DNA of 29,136 bases, taken from an uncultured bacterium (lineage in GTDB: Bacteria; Cyanobacteriota; Vampirovibrionia; Gastranaerophilales; Gastranaerophilaceae). The translations under genes and the position numbers were made by a program. How positions within the stretch are numbered: position 1 is the first letter of the stretch; every line of letters starts with the position of its first letter. Shown in pieces: positions 7,743-16,015 of this stretch. The notes beneath the pieces are model-generated. The model had not been told where the DNA came from. It searched no databases and saw only the letters and a program-made list of their open reading frames with translations. Location of the stretch: contig CABQIM010000011.1 of NCBI GenBank assembly GCA_902464375.1, positions 1-29,136 on the forward strand, given 5' to 3'.

Positions 7743-9002
7743 TTATATTTCACAAGGAATCTTATTTCTCTTAAGCATTGCGCTAAGTGGTTCTAAAAAT
7801 TTTTCTTCGTCTTCGCATTGGTTTTTTAAAGAATAATAAGCAATCTCAACAAGTTCTTTGCAAATATTCAAAATCGGATGTTTTCGCAATTTAGAAGCTG
7901 TAGCGTATTTTGCAACATTATATCTAAGTTCGTTAATCTCGTTATATGAGTATTTAAGCAGCATGCTGTTAACCTCTTCCATTGCGGAAGGGTTGTACAT
8001 AATTCCTTTATATACAGCCGGAATAGCGTATTCCAAACCTTGACCTACGCAGTCATGGTTTCTGATTTCTAAGAAGTTTCTTAATCTAACTTCCGGAAAA
8101 TATAAGTTAGAATGCAGCTGCCAGTCTTCAATATTGGCGTCAAAACCTTCAAAACCTTTGTCCATAAATTGTCTAAAAGTCATTCTGCCATTGATATTAA
8201 CAGTTTTATCTTCTCTATTAATAAATATCATTGGTGTATCAAGCAGAGTTTCTACGTAGTCTTTAAAGCACATACCATCTTGAAATTTTGTTGCAAAACC
8301 GCATCTTTCGTTATCAGTATTAAGCCAAGCAAGTGCTCTAAAAGATTTGTATCCGGTATCGACACCGCCCCTAATTCTTGAATTTGCAAACATAGCTGTC
8401 ATAAACGGCATCATTAAATTTGCTAGTCGGAATTTTTTCATTGCGTCTTCTTCTGATTTATAATCAATTCCGACTTGAATTCCTGCGGTCTCTCTCATCA
8501 TAACATCGGATAAAATTCCCCAAAGATAATTTGCCATAATATGATATCTGCGTTTGGGCAAAAGTTTAATATTTTTGTAAGTTGTAGTTGGAGAAACGCC
8601 TTTATTAATAAGTTCAATACCGAATTTATCTAATATTGGCAGGAGTTCTGAATCAAGGTTTTCAACTTTCTTTTTTAAATCACTGATAAGTTTCTGAGGT
8701 TCAACACTATATTCAACTTGGCACCCAGGTTCCAGAGTAATCGTATCGTGAATCTTTTTTAGTCCGATTATATGGACATCATCAAGAATATAATCCCAAT
8801 TGTCAGCTTTTGCGAATTCTCGTAGAGCTTCACAAATTCCATATTCACCGCCATACGGAGCAACTTCCTTAGTCGTTTTTACAAGTGGAATTCTCTCGTA
8901 CTCAAAACCGATTTTTTGAGTAGTCTTGCAACCGAGTACGAACTCGTCCAAAAGCTGGTTGTACTCTAAATGTTCTTTTTGTTTTGTGTCACAATAATTC
9001 AC
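7743..9002 (-). CDS. gshA: Glutamate-cysteine ligase, plant/cyanobacterial GCS2 type
   Basis: ATP-dependent ligation of glutamate and cysteine, the first step of glutathione (or related thiol) synthesis. It has 419 residues. GFEYERIPL near the N-terminus is the GxExE-type metal/substrate motif. YGGEYGICEAL, LEPGCQVEYSVEP, MMRETAGIQVGIDY, RIRGGVDTGYKSFRAL and PEVRLRNFLEIRNHDC follow in the order of plant/cyanobacterial and EgtA-like ligases. It starts with GTG at 9002, preceded by AAAAAAGGAGAACATC, a very good Shine-Dalgarno. A TATAAT lies just before that. No gshB is in the window, so whether glutathione or only gamma-glutamylcysteine is made is unknown. The gene is single, between a hairpin terminator and a repeat region. 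Confidence 0.92.
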   Translation of the reverse strand: MNYCDTKQKEHLEYNQLLDEFVLGCKTTQKIGFEYERIPLVKTTKEVAPYGGEYGICEALREFAKADNWDYILDDVHIIGLKKIHDTITLEPGCQVEYSVEPQKLISDLKKKVENLDSELLPILDKFGIELINKGVSPTTTYKNIKLLPKRRYHIMANYLWGILSDVMMRETAGIQVGIDYKSEEDAMKKFRLANLMMPFMTAMFANSRIRGGVDTGYKSFRALAWLNTDNERCGFATKFQDGMCFKDYVETLLDTPMIFINREDKTVNINGRMTFRQFMDKGFEGFDANIEDWQLHSNLYFPEVRLRNFLEIRNHDCVGQGLEYAIPAVYKGIMYNPSAMEEVNSMLLKYSYNEINELRYNVAKYATASKLRKHPILNICKELVEIAYYSLKNQCEDEEKFLEPLSAMLKRNKIPCEI

Positions 9003-9058
9003 GATGTTCTCCTTTTTTATTATATATGAAATAAGAGTTATAAGTGGAAAGATGTTTT

Positions 9059-9253
9059 CCCCTCACCCGAATTTCTAAGTTTCGCGTAGCTTAACTTGAA
9101 ATTCTACCCTCTTTCTTGTTCTGCTCGCAATAAACGAGTATCGCTCACGCTTTCACTCTTTGCTCGCAGAACGCTCCCACAAGGGGCGAGGGGTAAATTA
9201 AATAGTCTGGTGAATTGTCTACGTGCATAGCACCTCCCACAAGGGGCGAGGGG
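9059..9253. repeat. Dispersed intergenic repeat with inverted and direct copies
   Basis: CCCCTCACCC at 9059-9068 is inverted relative to two direct copies of a 20-base unit ctcccacaaggggcgagggg, at 9174-9193 and 9234-9253, exactly 60 bases apart. Between them is tgtctacgtgcatag (near 9216), a fragment of the 110-base repeat family. The rest of 9003-9382 is AT-rich promoter sequence for the flanking genes. Confidence 0.75.
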
Positions 9254-9382
9254 ATATGCTAAATCACACACCTATATCCCTATGTCTCTTCGCATCTAAG
9301 CTTCAACGCATCTTTTATGTATTATTATTTTAAATTAAGATTGATATTTTAACATTTCCCTGTTTGTACTATTATAAATACC

Positions 9383-10219
9383 ATGGTGGATTATTTACAA
9401 CGAGCAAAGTTCTTTAGAACTAAAAAAAGATTAGGTCAAAATTTCTTGGTAAATCCGGAGGTAATTGCGGATATCATTGATTTTGCACAAATTACAAAAG
9501 ACGATGTTGTTCTGGAAATCGGTCCGGGGGTTGGGTTCGTAACAGAACAATTGGTTAAGCATGCCAAAAAAGTTATTGCGGTAGAACTTGACGAAGAAGC
9601 GATTAAAGAGCTTGAAAAGCTTGATTGCGACAATTTACAGATTATCCATAATGATATTTTGAAAACGGATTTGTCAGATTTATGTGAAGAAAAAATCAAA
9701 GTTGTTGCGAATATTCCTTACTATATAACATCTCCGATTATTGCGCATTTGTTAGGCGAAATAGACGATTTGGAGAACAAAAATAGAAATAAGATTATTG
9801 ATATAATTTTGATGGTTCAAGAAGAAGTTGCAAGAAGAATTGTGGCGACAGAAAATAGCGCTTCTAAACAATATGGGCTTTTAACAATACTTTCTCAATT
9901 TTGGGCAGATTGCTCAATAATCAGGTTGGTCGGCAGACGCTCTTTTTATCCTGCGCCAAAAGTTAATTCTGCACTTGTATCTTTGAAAGTTAGAAAAGAG
10001 CCGCTTTTAAAATTGAGTGATTATAAACATTTTAGAAAAACTATCAAAGCTGCATTTTCTCAAAGAAGAAAGACTCTAAAGAATTGTCTTGTAGGTGCAG
10101 GTTTTGACAAAGAAAAAGTTGCTCAAGTAATTTCTCAAATGGGCTTGGATGAAAATATTCGAGGCGAAAAGCTCTCTATAGCGCAGTTTGGAAAGCTGTC
10201 AGAATTATTAAAAGCATAA
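9383..10219 (+). CDS. rsmA: 16S rRNA dimethyladenosine transferase
   Basis: RsmA/KsgA methylates two adjacent adenines near the 3' end of 16S rRNA using S-adenosylmethionine, in late small-subunit assembly. It has 278 residues, the usual length. Motifs: KRLGQNFL near the N-terminus, the SAM loop EIGPGVG (about 45-51), the acidic AVELDEEAI (66-74), catalytic NIPYY (110-114), and SFYPAPKVNSALV later. The C-terminal helical domain is intact (SQRRKTLKN). A TACTAT -10-like element lies at 9367-9372, ten bases before ATG, and no Shine-Dalgarno is seen, so the leader is short. The metallophosphoesterase gene begins 15 bases after the stop, probably co-transcribed. Confidence 0.97.
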   Translation: MVDYLQRAKFFRTKKRLGQNFLVNPEVIADIIDFAQITKDDVVLEIGPGVGFVTEQLVKHAKKVIAVELDEEAIKELEKLDCDNLQIIHNDILKTDLSDLCEEKIKVVANIPYYITSPIIAHLLGEIDDLENKNRNKIIDIILMVQEEVARRIVATENSASKQYGLLTILSQFWADCSIIRLVGRRSFYPAPKVNSALVSLKVRKEPLLKLSDYKHFRKTIKAAFSQRRKTLKNCLVGAGFDKEKVAQVISQMGLDENIRGEKLSIAQFGKLSELLKA

Positions 10220-10233
10220 TTAAGGATTTAGGC

Positions 10234-10863
10234 ATGCCAAGATATATAGCGATTACAGATATTCACGGAGAACTTAAGAAGCTGGAAAGTGTTTTATCTC
10301 AGATAGAAACGCGTCCGGATGATATTTTTGTTTTTATGGGTGATTATATAGATAGAGGACCGAATTCTAGAGGAGTTGTGGATAAAGTTTTGGAAGTTGG
10401 TGAAACGCACAAAGCAATTTATCTTATGGGGTCACACGAATATGCACTTTTGCATGCCAAACAGGATGATTATTATCAGTTTTTGTTTGACAATTATGGT
10501 GGACCTGCAACCGTTAGAAGCTATGGAAGTTTTGAAAATATTTTCAAAATTCATGGCGATTTTTACCAAAATTTGAAGTTTTATTATTTAACAGATAAAT
10601 ATTTGTTTGTCCATGCCGGTATCAATCCGGATTATTCTCTGGAAGAACAAGATGAAGTGGATTTGGTTTATATTAGAGGCAAGTTTATTTATTCAAAACA
10701 CAAGTTACCGCAAAAAATTATATTTGGTCATACAGAGTTTGACGAGCCTTATATTGACGAAGACAAAATTTGCATTGATTTGGGCTGTGGTAAGTACCCA
10801 AACGCTCATTTGTGCGGTTTGATTTTAAACGAAGACGGAACAGAAGAGTTTGTTTATTCGTAA
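10234..10863 (+). CDS. Metallophosphoesterase of the PPP (bis-metal) type
   Basis: This 209-residue calcineurin-like phosphoesterase is related to bacterial Ser/Thr phosphatases and ApaH-like enzymes. Metal-site motifs: D9-x-H11 (TDIHGE), GDYIDRG (D37, D40, R41), then GSHE at 66-69, H127 (FVHAG) and H166 (FGHTEF). The GNHE motif normally supplies an Asn metal ligand; here Ser67 replaces it while His and Glu are kept. The codon is clearly tca. Activity may therefore be altered, or Ser may serve. The gene lies 15 bases after rsmA with AAGGA upstream, so the two are probably an operon. The substrate (phosphoprotein, dinucleotide or other) cannot be told. Confidence 0.88.
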   Translation: MPRYIAITDIHGELKKLESVLSQIETRPDDIFVFMGDYIDRGPNSRGVVDKVLEVGETHKAIYLMGSHEYALLHAKQDDYYQFLFDNYGGPATVRSYGSFENIFKIHGDFYQNLKFYYLTDKYLFVHAGINPDYSLEEQDEVDLVYIRGKFIYSKHKLPQKIIFGHTEFDEPYIDEDKICIDLGCGKYPNAHLCGLILNEDGTEEFVYS

Positions 10864-10872
10864 GAGAAAAAT

Positions 10873-10886
10873 GAGGATTATTCCTC
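10873..10886 (+). terminator. Short hairpin after the metallophosphoesterase gene
   Basis: GAGGA-ttat-TCCTC follows the stop codon by ten bases; the tail tgtttat is only weakly T-rich. A weak intrinsic terminator at best. Confidence 0.3.
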
Positions 10887-10897
10887 TGTTTATAAAA

Positions 10898-11137
10898 TGT
10901 CTACGTGCGTAGCTCCAAATAATTGCGTCAATTCAGTAGTTTTACTGACGAGGCGGAGTTGGTAAGTTTTAAGCAATCTTGTAGTTTTTATCAAGCAGCC
11001 GACCAAATGTCTACGTGCGTAGCTCCAAATAATTGCGTCAATTCAGTAGTTTCACTGACGAGGCGGAGTTGGTAAGTTTTAAGTAATCTTGTAGTTTTTA
11101 TCAAGCAGCCGAGCAAATGTCTACGTGCGTAGCACCA
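10898..11137. repeat. Tandem 110-base intergenic repeat, two full copies plus a partial
   Basis: Full units start at 10898 and 11008, and a third begins at 11118 and breaks off after about 20 bases. The two full copies differ at only a few positions. Each begins tgtctacgtgcgtagc, containing the palindrome CTACG-TG-CGTAG. Each also holds an inverted pair (cagtag ... ctg), a GC-rich cgaggcggag block, and ends aagcagccgac. Diverged copies are at 2809-2990 and a fragment at about 9216. The spacing and sequence do not fit CRISPR. Confidence 0.85.
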
Positions 11138-11181
11138 ATATAAGCCATTTGGCTGGTTTTGTTAAAATGTAACTCGTAAAG

Positions 11182-11237
11182 GTATACAAAACCCCGTATA
11201 GTCTGTATAATTAGTATACAACTAGATTGGTGTATAC
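11182..11237. promoter_or_regulatory. Three GTATAC palindromes upstream of an XRE gene
   Basis: GTATAC occurs at 11182-11187, 11214-11219 and 11232-11237. The last two together with flanks read as an inverted arrangement about 80-100 bases before the XRE start. A candidate operator for that regulator, by inference only. Confidence 0.35.
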
Positions 11238-11280
11238 CATATTGGTAGAAAAAAATTACAGTACTAGTCCTTTTTGTGAG

Positions 11281-11309
11281 TTCATAAAAGCTGTAATAGC
11301 TCGTAGAAT
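11281..11309 (+). promoter_or_regulatory. Promoter giving a leaderless XRE mRNA
   Basis: TTCATA (11281-11286), 17-base spacer, TAGAAT (11304-11309), then six bases and the ATG at 11316. Transcription would start at the start codon. No Shine-Dalgarno is present. Confidence 0.5.
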
Positions 11310-11315
11310 AGATAT

Positions 11316-11636
11316 ATGGGTAATTATAAAAAGAAGTTTGGCAAACACTTACAGGATTTGCGCAAGAAACGCAATTATACACAATGGAAGCTTGCAGAGA
11401 TTACGGGAATTGATTCTAAATACTTGAGTAGATTAGAGTCTGGTGCTTCGTCACCTTCTTTTGATATGTTGAAGAAACTTGCTGATGCTTTGGAAGTTGA
11501 TATTGAGTTGTTATTTAGGTTTACTGATATCGAAACTCGTGAAGAATTAGAAAAAGAAATTTGTAAGAAAATTAAAGCAGCCGGTGTTGAGGACTTGAAA
11601 TTAATTCTCAAGATTGTGAATGATGTAATCTTATAA
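11316..11636 (+). CDS. Small XRE-family helix-turn-helix regulator
   Basis: This protein has 106 residues with a Cro/C1 domain at about 9-65. LRKKRNYTQWKLAEITGID is the scaffold helix pair and SKYLSRLESGASSPS the recognition helix and following loop. The C-terminal 40 residues are amphipathic helices, likely for dimerisation. Its size, layout and ATGGG start resemble the XRE protein at 288. Upstream GTATAC repeats (11182-11237) could be its own operator. It lies 52 bases before the histidine kinase gene, which has its own -10, so co-transcription is possible but not required. No partner toxin is visible. Confidence 0.87.
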   Translation: MGNYKKKFGKHLQDLRKKRNYTQWKLAEITGIDSKYLSRLESGASSPSFDMLKKLADALEVDIELLFRFTDIETREELEKEICKKIKAAGVEDLKLILKIVNDVIL

Positions 11637-11673
11637 TTAATCTTTAATTCTCGTAGCATTTTAAACCCTTTTT

Positions 11674-11682
11674 TGTTATGAT
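11674..11682 (+). promoter_or_regulatory. Extended -10 promoter six bases before the kinase ATG
   Basis: TG-T-TATGAT, then gtcggt, then ATG at 11689. The extended -10 compensates for the lack of a clear -35. A leaderless mRNA is predicted. Confidence 0.5.
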
Positions 11683-11688
11683 GTCGGT

Positions 11689-13701
11689 ATGACTAAGTTT
11701 TTGTTAATTAGTGAGGATAGTGAAAAAGAGTGTATCTTAAGGGAGGTTTTCCCTACTGACGAAATTATTGTGTCTAGTGATAACACGATGATTTTTGATG
11801 TTTTGAAAGTGGAAGAGCCGGACATTGTTATTGTTGATGGTGATGTGAATGGACTTGATTTAAAGCCGCTTTGTCGAAAGATTAAACAATATCCTGTGGT
11901 TATAATTCTTATTTTAGGAGAGAAAGACCATACAAAAGATGTTATGCACAATGCGAACCTCTTTATAAAAACGCCGATTGACAAAAAGCTTTTGTTTGCA
12001 ACTGTTGATTCCAGCTTAAGAACTCGACATGCGTTATTGAAGATGGCAAAATCGAACCAAGAATTGGCAAGGAGCTTGTATCAGTTGAATGTTCTATATA
12101 ATACAAGTTCGCAACTGGCAGGTTCTTTGGATAAAGATAAACTTATCAAGATTATGATAGAGGGGATTGAGAAATCGCTTAATTTTGAATTATCTTGTAC
12201 TCTTATTTTCCGCTCTGAACGAGAACCTGTGTTGATAATAAATTCACTCTATAAGGTATCGGATAGACTTCTGGAGGCTTTGAAACTTAGAGCTATATTG
12301 AGTTATAAGTCACTTCTTTCTGATCCGCCTATTGATATTAAAATCGGAAATTTGAAGATAGAAAAAAATATTAAACATAATATCCAAGAATATGACTTTT
12401 CTATTCTGAGATTTGATAATATGTTCGCGCCAATATCTTTGAATGATGAGTTTTTCGGGTTTACGGAAATTTATAGAGAAAAACCTTTTTCTACAGAGGA
12501 TGCAACTTGTTTTCAAACGCTTGTTCAACAAGTTACAATACCATTGCAGAGTGCTTCTTTTACGCAAGAATTGAAGACAACAAACAGAAAGCTGCAAAAA
12601 TTAGAACGTTTGAAATCCGAATTTATTTCGATTGTTTCTCACGAACTCAGAACACCTCTGACTGCAATCAAGAATGCTATGGATATTATACTTAGCGGCA
12701 AAGCCGGCGAGATGACTGAAAATATTGAAAAGTTCGTTTCTATGGGTAAAAGAAATGCGATAAGACTTTCCGGTATTATTAATGATTTGTTGGATATTTC
12801 TAAAATCGAAGCCGGAAAAATGGATTTCAAATTCGAACTTATTCATGTTGAGCCGGTAATTGAGTATGTAAAAAATAACCTTACGGAAGTTGCTAAAGAA
12901 AAGAATTTGAACATTAAATATACTTCATCCGGTGAAGATGTGGAAGTTTATGCCGATTCTAACAGATTGGAACAAGTACTAACGAACCTTGTTTCTAATG
13001 CAATAAAATTTACACCGGATGCGGGTACGATTGAGATAACTTCTAAAGTTGTTAATGCAAGAGAATTGCAGTATGACCATTGTTTTGAGGATGATATCAA
13101 AAGGCTTCAGGGCAATTATTTGCAGGTTTGTGTGGAAGACCATGGTATTGGTATTGAAAGAAAAGATTTAAACCATGTGTTTGATAAATTTGCACAGATA
13201 GAAAATTCTTTGTCACGAAAAGTTGGCGGTTCCGGTTTAGGTTTGCCGATTGCAAGACAGTTGATGGAATCTCATAATGGTGCTATTTGGTGTGATAGTG
13301 AAATTAATAAGGGCTCAAAATTCTATTTTGTAATTCCTATTGCAAATGATAAGAGTAATTTTTTGATGATTAGAAAACAGCTAGCGCAAAAGGCACGTTC
13401 TAACGGTTCTACGATTGCGGTTATCAAGATTAAATCAACAAACGAAGTTATTGAAAACTTGCTAAGAGAAAATAATTTATTAAACAAAACATATATGACA
13501 AATTCGCTTATAGAAAAAGAAGGTGCGATGACAACGCTATCATTGATTTTGGTTGATGGTGACAAGCCTTCTGCAGAATTTTTGAAAAAGAAAATAGATT
13601 CTGTAATCGAGCAGAATAAGAACTTGTACGGCGAATGTGATATAATGTATTCATACGATATTGAAGGAGATACACATGAAAAAGATACTTATAGTGGATG
13701 A
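11689..13701 (+). CDS. Soluble multidomain sensor histidine kinase
   Basis: This protein has 670 residues and no membrane segment, so it senses an internal signal or works in a complex. Residues 1-115 look like a degenerate receiver domain (IVIVDGDVNG at the usual phospho-Asp strand). About 130-300 is GAF-like. A coiled coil leads to HisKA with phospho-acceptor His318 (SHELRTPL). The HATPase domain follows, with N box NLVSNAIKF, G1 DHGIGI and G2 GSGLGLPIA. The last roughly 115 residues after IPIAND are an extra domain ending in receiver-like sequence (LSLILVDGD). The 3' end overlaps the CheY-like gene by 26 bases, so the two proteins are very probably partners. Confidence 0.93.
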   Translation: MTKFLLISEDSEKECILREVFPTDEIIVSSDNTMIFDVLKVEEPDIVIVDGDVNGLDLKPLCRKIKQYPVVIILILGEKDHTKDVMHNANLFIKTPIDKKLLFATVDSSLRTRHALLKMAKSNQELARSLYQLNVLYNTSSQLAGSLDKDKLIKIMIEGIEKSLNFELSCTLIFRSEREPVLIINSLYKVSDRLLEALKLRAILSYKSLLSDPPIDIKIGNLKIEKNIKHNIQEYDFSILRFDNMFAPISLNDEFFGFTEIYREKPFSTEDATCFQTLVQQVTIPLQSASFTQELKTTNRKLQKLERLKSEFISIVSHELRTPLTAIKNAMDIILSGKAGEMTENIEKFVSMGKRNAIRLSGIINDLLDISKIEAGKMDFKFELIHVEPVIEYVKNNLTEVAKEKNLNIKYTSSGEDVEVYADSNRLEQVLTNLVSNAIKFTPDAGTIEITSKVVNARELQYDHCFEDDIKRLQGNYLQVCVEDHGIGIERKDLNHVFDKFAQIENSLSRKVGGSGLGLPIARQLMESHNGAIWCDSEINKGSKFYFVIPIANDKSNFLMIRKQLAQKARSNGSTIAVIKIKSTNEVIENLLRENNLLNKTYMTNSLIEKEGAMTTLSLILVDGDKPSAEFLKKKIDSVIEQNKNLYGECDIMYSYDIEGDTHEKDTYSG

Positions 13702-14038
13702 CGAACAAGACATCGTAGAAAGTCTTAAGTTTGTTCTGGAAGTTTCAGGTTATGTGTGTTACACAGCTTATAACGGTGAAGACGGACTAAGGCTTGCAAA
13801 AGAACTTGTGCCGGATTTGATTATCCTTGATGTAATGATGCCAAAAATCAACGGATATAAGATAAGCAGACTTCTTAAGTATGATAGCAAGTACAAAGAT
13901 ATTCCAATAATTATGGTTACAGCTCGTTCTCAATTGGAAGATAAAATGATTGGTGAAGAAACGGGAGTTAATGAATATATCACTAAACCGTTTGAGTTGG
14001 ATGCGATTGTTAAGAAGGTAGAGGAATATTTAAAATAG
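13676..14038 (+). CDS. Single-domain CheY-like response regulator
   Basis: This 120-residue protein consists only of a receiver domain. Acidic pocket DDEQ at residues 9-12, phospho-acceptor Asp52 (LIILDVMMPK), the TAR switch threonine region (MVTAR) and the conserved Lys in ITKPFE are all present. There is no output domain, so it acts by protein contact or in a phosphorelay. The start is the ATG at 13676: GAAGGAGA lies about six bases upstream, while an in-frame TTG at 13661 is before that site. It overlaps the kinase gene by 26 bases, suggesting translational coupling. The PilB-like gene that follows may be its partner (inference). Confidence 0.95.
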   Translation: MKKILIVDDEQDIVESLKFVLEVSGYVCYTAYNGEDGLRLAKELVPDLIILDVMMPKINGYKISRLLKYDSKYKDIPIIMVTARSQLEDKMIGEETGVNEYITKPFELDAIVKKVEEYLK

Positions 14039-14040
14039 GA

Positions 14041-14105
14041 GAGTGAATGGTGAAAAGCAAATAGTGAATGGCATTTCTACTCACAAATCACTTCTCACTA
14101 TTCGC
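14041..14105. repeat. Degenerate inverted repeat built from AGTGAATGG-like units
   Basis: The left arm (14041-14070) repeats agtgaatgg/tgaaaag/agtgaatgg. The right arm (14079-14105) is its imperfect reverse complement. It is the same design as the hairpins at 25855-27726. It covers the first codons of the longest possible frame of the next gene, which argues for the later start at 14116. Confidence 0.6.
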
Positions 14106-14115
14106 AAAAAGAATA

Positions 14116-15501
14116 ATGGACACAGTAAACAACAAAACATTAGAAAAACTTAAATATGAGCTTGTGCGCGATGGAGTTGTTTCTTATGAAACACTGGAAA
14201 AAGCAGAAGAGCTTGCAAATGTTCAGAGGATTAATATTGGTCAAGCGCTGATTAATTCAGGAATTTTGGAAGAAAGTACACTTTTAAAGTTTTTGGAATC
14301 AAAGCTTCACATTCCTTGCGTTAACTTAGAGGATTATGAACCGGATCCAAAGTGTTTTAAGTTTGTAACTTTTGCTGATGCCAGACGTTATAGAATTATT
14401 CCGCTGTTCAAGATTGAAGATGTTTTGACTGTTGCGATGGCTGATCCTTTGGATTTATTTGCTATTGATAAAATTATTGAAACGGCGGAATGTTCTATTG
14501 AACCTGTTATTGCGACTGAAACAAGTATTATGAAAAAAATTGATGAATACTATAAAGTCGCAGATACGGTAGATAGTATAACTTTGACTTCTGAAGAGGA
14601 TGAAGATTTTGACTGGACAGAGGAACTTCATAAGGAAGAAGCCGGTGAAGAGCATATCCAGCACGTAATCAGAGCAATTCTTAAACAAGCTATTATAGAA
14701 GATGTGCACGAACTTAACTTTGAGCAAGTTGAAGAGGGACTGAAAGTTGTGTTCAAGAAAAATGGAGAGCCATTTGATAAAGGTACTGTTCCGGCAATTT
14801 TGAATTCTGCTTTTGTTTCAAAATTAAAAACTCTATCAAATCTTGATGCTACAGTTTGTGAGATTCCACAACTTGGCAAATTATGTTTTAAGGTTGAAAA
14901 TACGATGTTAATAGCATCTGTTTCATCTTTTCCTACAATTATGGGTGAAAGAATTTCGCTTAAAATATACAAACCTCCAATGAGTTTGGACAAAATTATT
15001 ATAGACGAAAAGCAAAGAAGCATTATTACGCACGCTTTGAATAACCCTGGGATTATTCTTGTTTGCGGCTCACCATTGAGTGGTAAAACTCATTTGATTT
15101 ATTCACTCCTTATAGAAGCTGCAAAATCGCAGAAAAATATTATGACAATAGAATCAATTGCCAAGTATGAACTCAAAGGAGTTAATCAGTGTGAATTGAA
15201 CGAAAATATCGGATTCAATATGGATAAGGCGCTTAGATATGTAGAATTTCAATCTCCTGATACTATTTATTTGGAAGGGGTTAAGACGCGTGATGCGTTC
15301 GAATTCTTGTCAGAATTGTTTTATAGCGATAAAACTGTTATTACTGAATTTATGGCTAATAATATGACAGATTTAAGACAAAAGCTGGCGTTTGAAGATT
15401 TCCAATCCTTCAAAACTTTGATTTCTTGTTTAATATTTATTCACTCTCGCGATAGCGTAGAAGTGTTTGATAAAGAAACTCTGCAAAAGTATTTGGCTTA
15501 G
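14116..15501 (+). CDS. PilB/GspE-like protein with degenerate ATPase motifs
   Basis: This protein has 461 residues. The N-terminal part (about 5-150) is a type II secretion/type IV pilus ATPase N-domain (MshEN type), with DGVVSYETLEKAEE ... LINSGILEE and ADPLDLFAID. This fold can bind cyclic-di-GMP in some relatives. The C-terminal part follows the GspE fold, but the motifs are altered. Walker A is GSPLSGKTH (Lys324 kept). The Asp box reads IESIAKY instead of IEDPVEY. Walker B reads DTIYLEGVKT where GEIRD is expected. The His box reads TEFMANN in place of STLHTND. The zinc-binding tetracysteine module is absent. It is therefore probably a regulatory or structural relative, not a pilus motor. 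Start at 14116 chosen because upstream codons fall in a repeat arm. Confidence 0.85.
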   Translation: MDTVNNKTLEKLKYELVRDGVVSYETLEKAEELANVQRINIGQALINSGILEESTLLKFLESKLHIPCVNLEDYEPDPKCFKFVTFADARRYRIIPLFKIEDVLTVAMADPLDLFAIDKIIETAECSIEPVIATETSIMKKIDEYYKVADTVDSITLTSEEDEDFDWTEELHKEEAGEEHIQHVIRAILKQAIIEDVHELNFEQVEEGLKVVFKKNGEPFDKGTVPAILNSAFVSKLKTLSNLDATVCEIPQLGKLCFKVENTMLIASVSSFPTIMGERISLKIYKPPMSLDKIIIDEKQRSIITHALNNPGIILVCGSPLSGKTHLIYSLLIEAAKSQKNIMTIESIAKYELKGVNQCELNENIGFNMDKALRYVEFQSPDTIYLEGVKTRDAFEFLSELFYSDKTVITEFMANNMTDLRQKLAFEDFQSFKTLISCLIFIHSRDSVEVFDKETLQKYLA

Positions 15502-15540
15502 AGCTATTAATCTTGAGATGTATATATAGTTTTTTTATTT

Positions 15541-15984
15541 TTATCTAAATTCATTAGGTTGGAATTTTGTAAAGTTGTTCAAATATCCGCCAATTGGAAG
15601 CATTGTATCAGTTCTATCATACATTTCTTGAGGCATCATTCTTGCTTTTTCTTGAGCTTCAATTCTTGCATTATAATCACTGTTTTGTTGATATTGTTTA
15701 ACTTTCAATTGTTGATAGCAACTTAATTTTTGGTCGATATCATTCATTGCACGGCATTCTTCAATACCGTTTTCAAATTCTACTCTTCTTTTGTACCAAT
15801 ATGCAGATGTTTCATTAAACTTGCCTAAACCTTTTGGTTCAGGTGCGTCAACAAAGTTTGATGGAACAAAATCTTTCCATTGTGGTTCGTTGATTCCGTC
15901 TAGTTGAACTGTTTCTTCTGCAATTACAGCAGAAAATGGAATGATTAAAGCTAATAATATAAAAGTTCTTAGAATCTTTTTCAT
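15541..15984 (-). CDS. Small secreted protein of unknown function
   Basis: This protein has 147 residues. MKKILRTFILLALIIPFSAVIA is a classic Sec signal peptide, here counted as Lys-rich head, hydrophobic core and AxA-like end, with cleavage before EE. The mature part is hydrophilic and has one Cys pair (IEECRAM ... LSCYQQL, 12 residues between), likely a disulfide, followed by a Gln-rich helix. I do not recognise a family. The start is ATG at 15984 with AAGGA upstream; a TTG one codon earlier is less likely. An extended -10 lies just upstream, so it can be made separately from the kinase gene. It is probably periplasmic or surface-attached. Confidence 0.8.
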   Translation of the reverse strand: MKKILRTFILLALIIPFSAVIAEETVQLDGINEPQWKDFVPSNFVDAPEPKGLGKFNETSAYWYKRRVEFENGIEECRAMNDIDQKLSCYQQLKVKQYQQNSDYNARIEAQEKARMMPQEMYDRTDTMLPIGGYLNNFTKFQPNEFR

Positions 15985-16003
15985 CAAATTTTCCTTTTTT
16001 TAA

Positions 16004-16012
16004 ATTATATCA
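16004..16012 (-). promoter_or_regulatory. Extended -10 for the secreted-protein gene
   Basis: TG-A-TATAAT on the minus strand, in the gap right after the kinase stop codon (16016-16018). The leader would be about 12-15 bases with an AAGGA site. Confidence 0.5.
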
Positions 16013-16015
16013 TAT

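Noticed and set aside
10898..11137. Possible CRISPR array
   Set aside because: The unit is about 110 bases and the whole unit repeats; there are no short repeats with unique spacers and no cas genes.
14068..14115. 16 extra codons at the start of the PilB-like gene
   Set aside because: They are made by the right arm of an intergenic repeat and do not resemble the family N-terminus.
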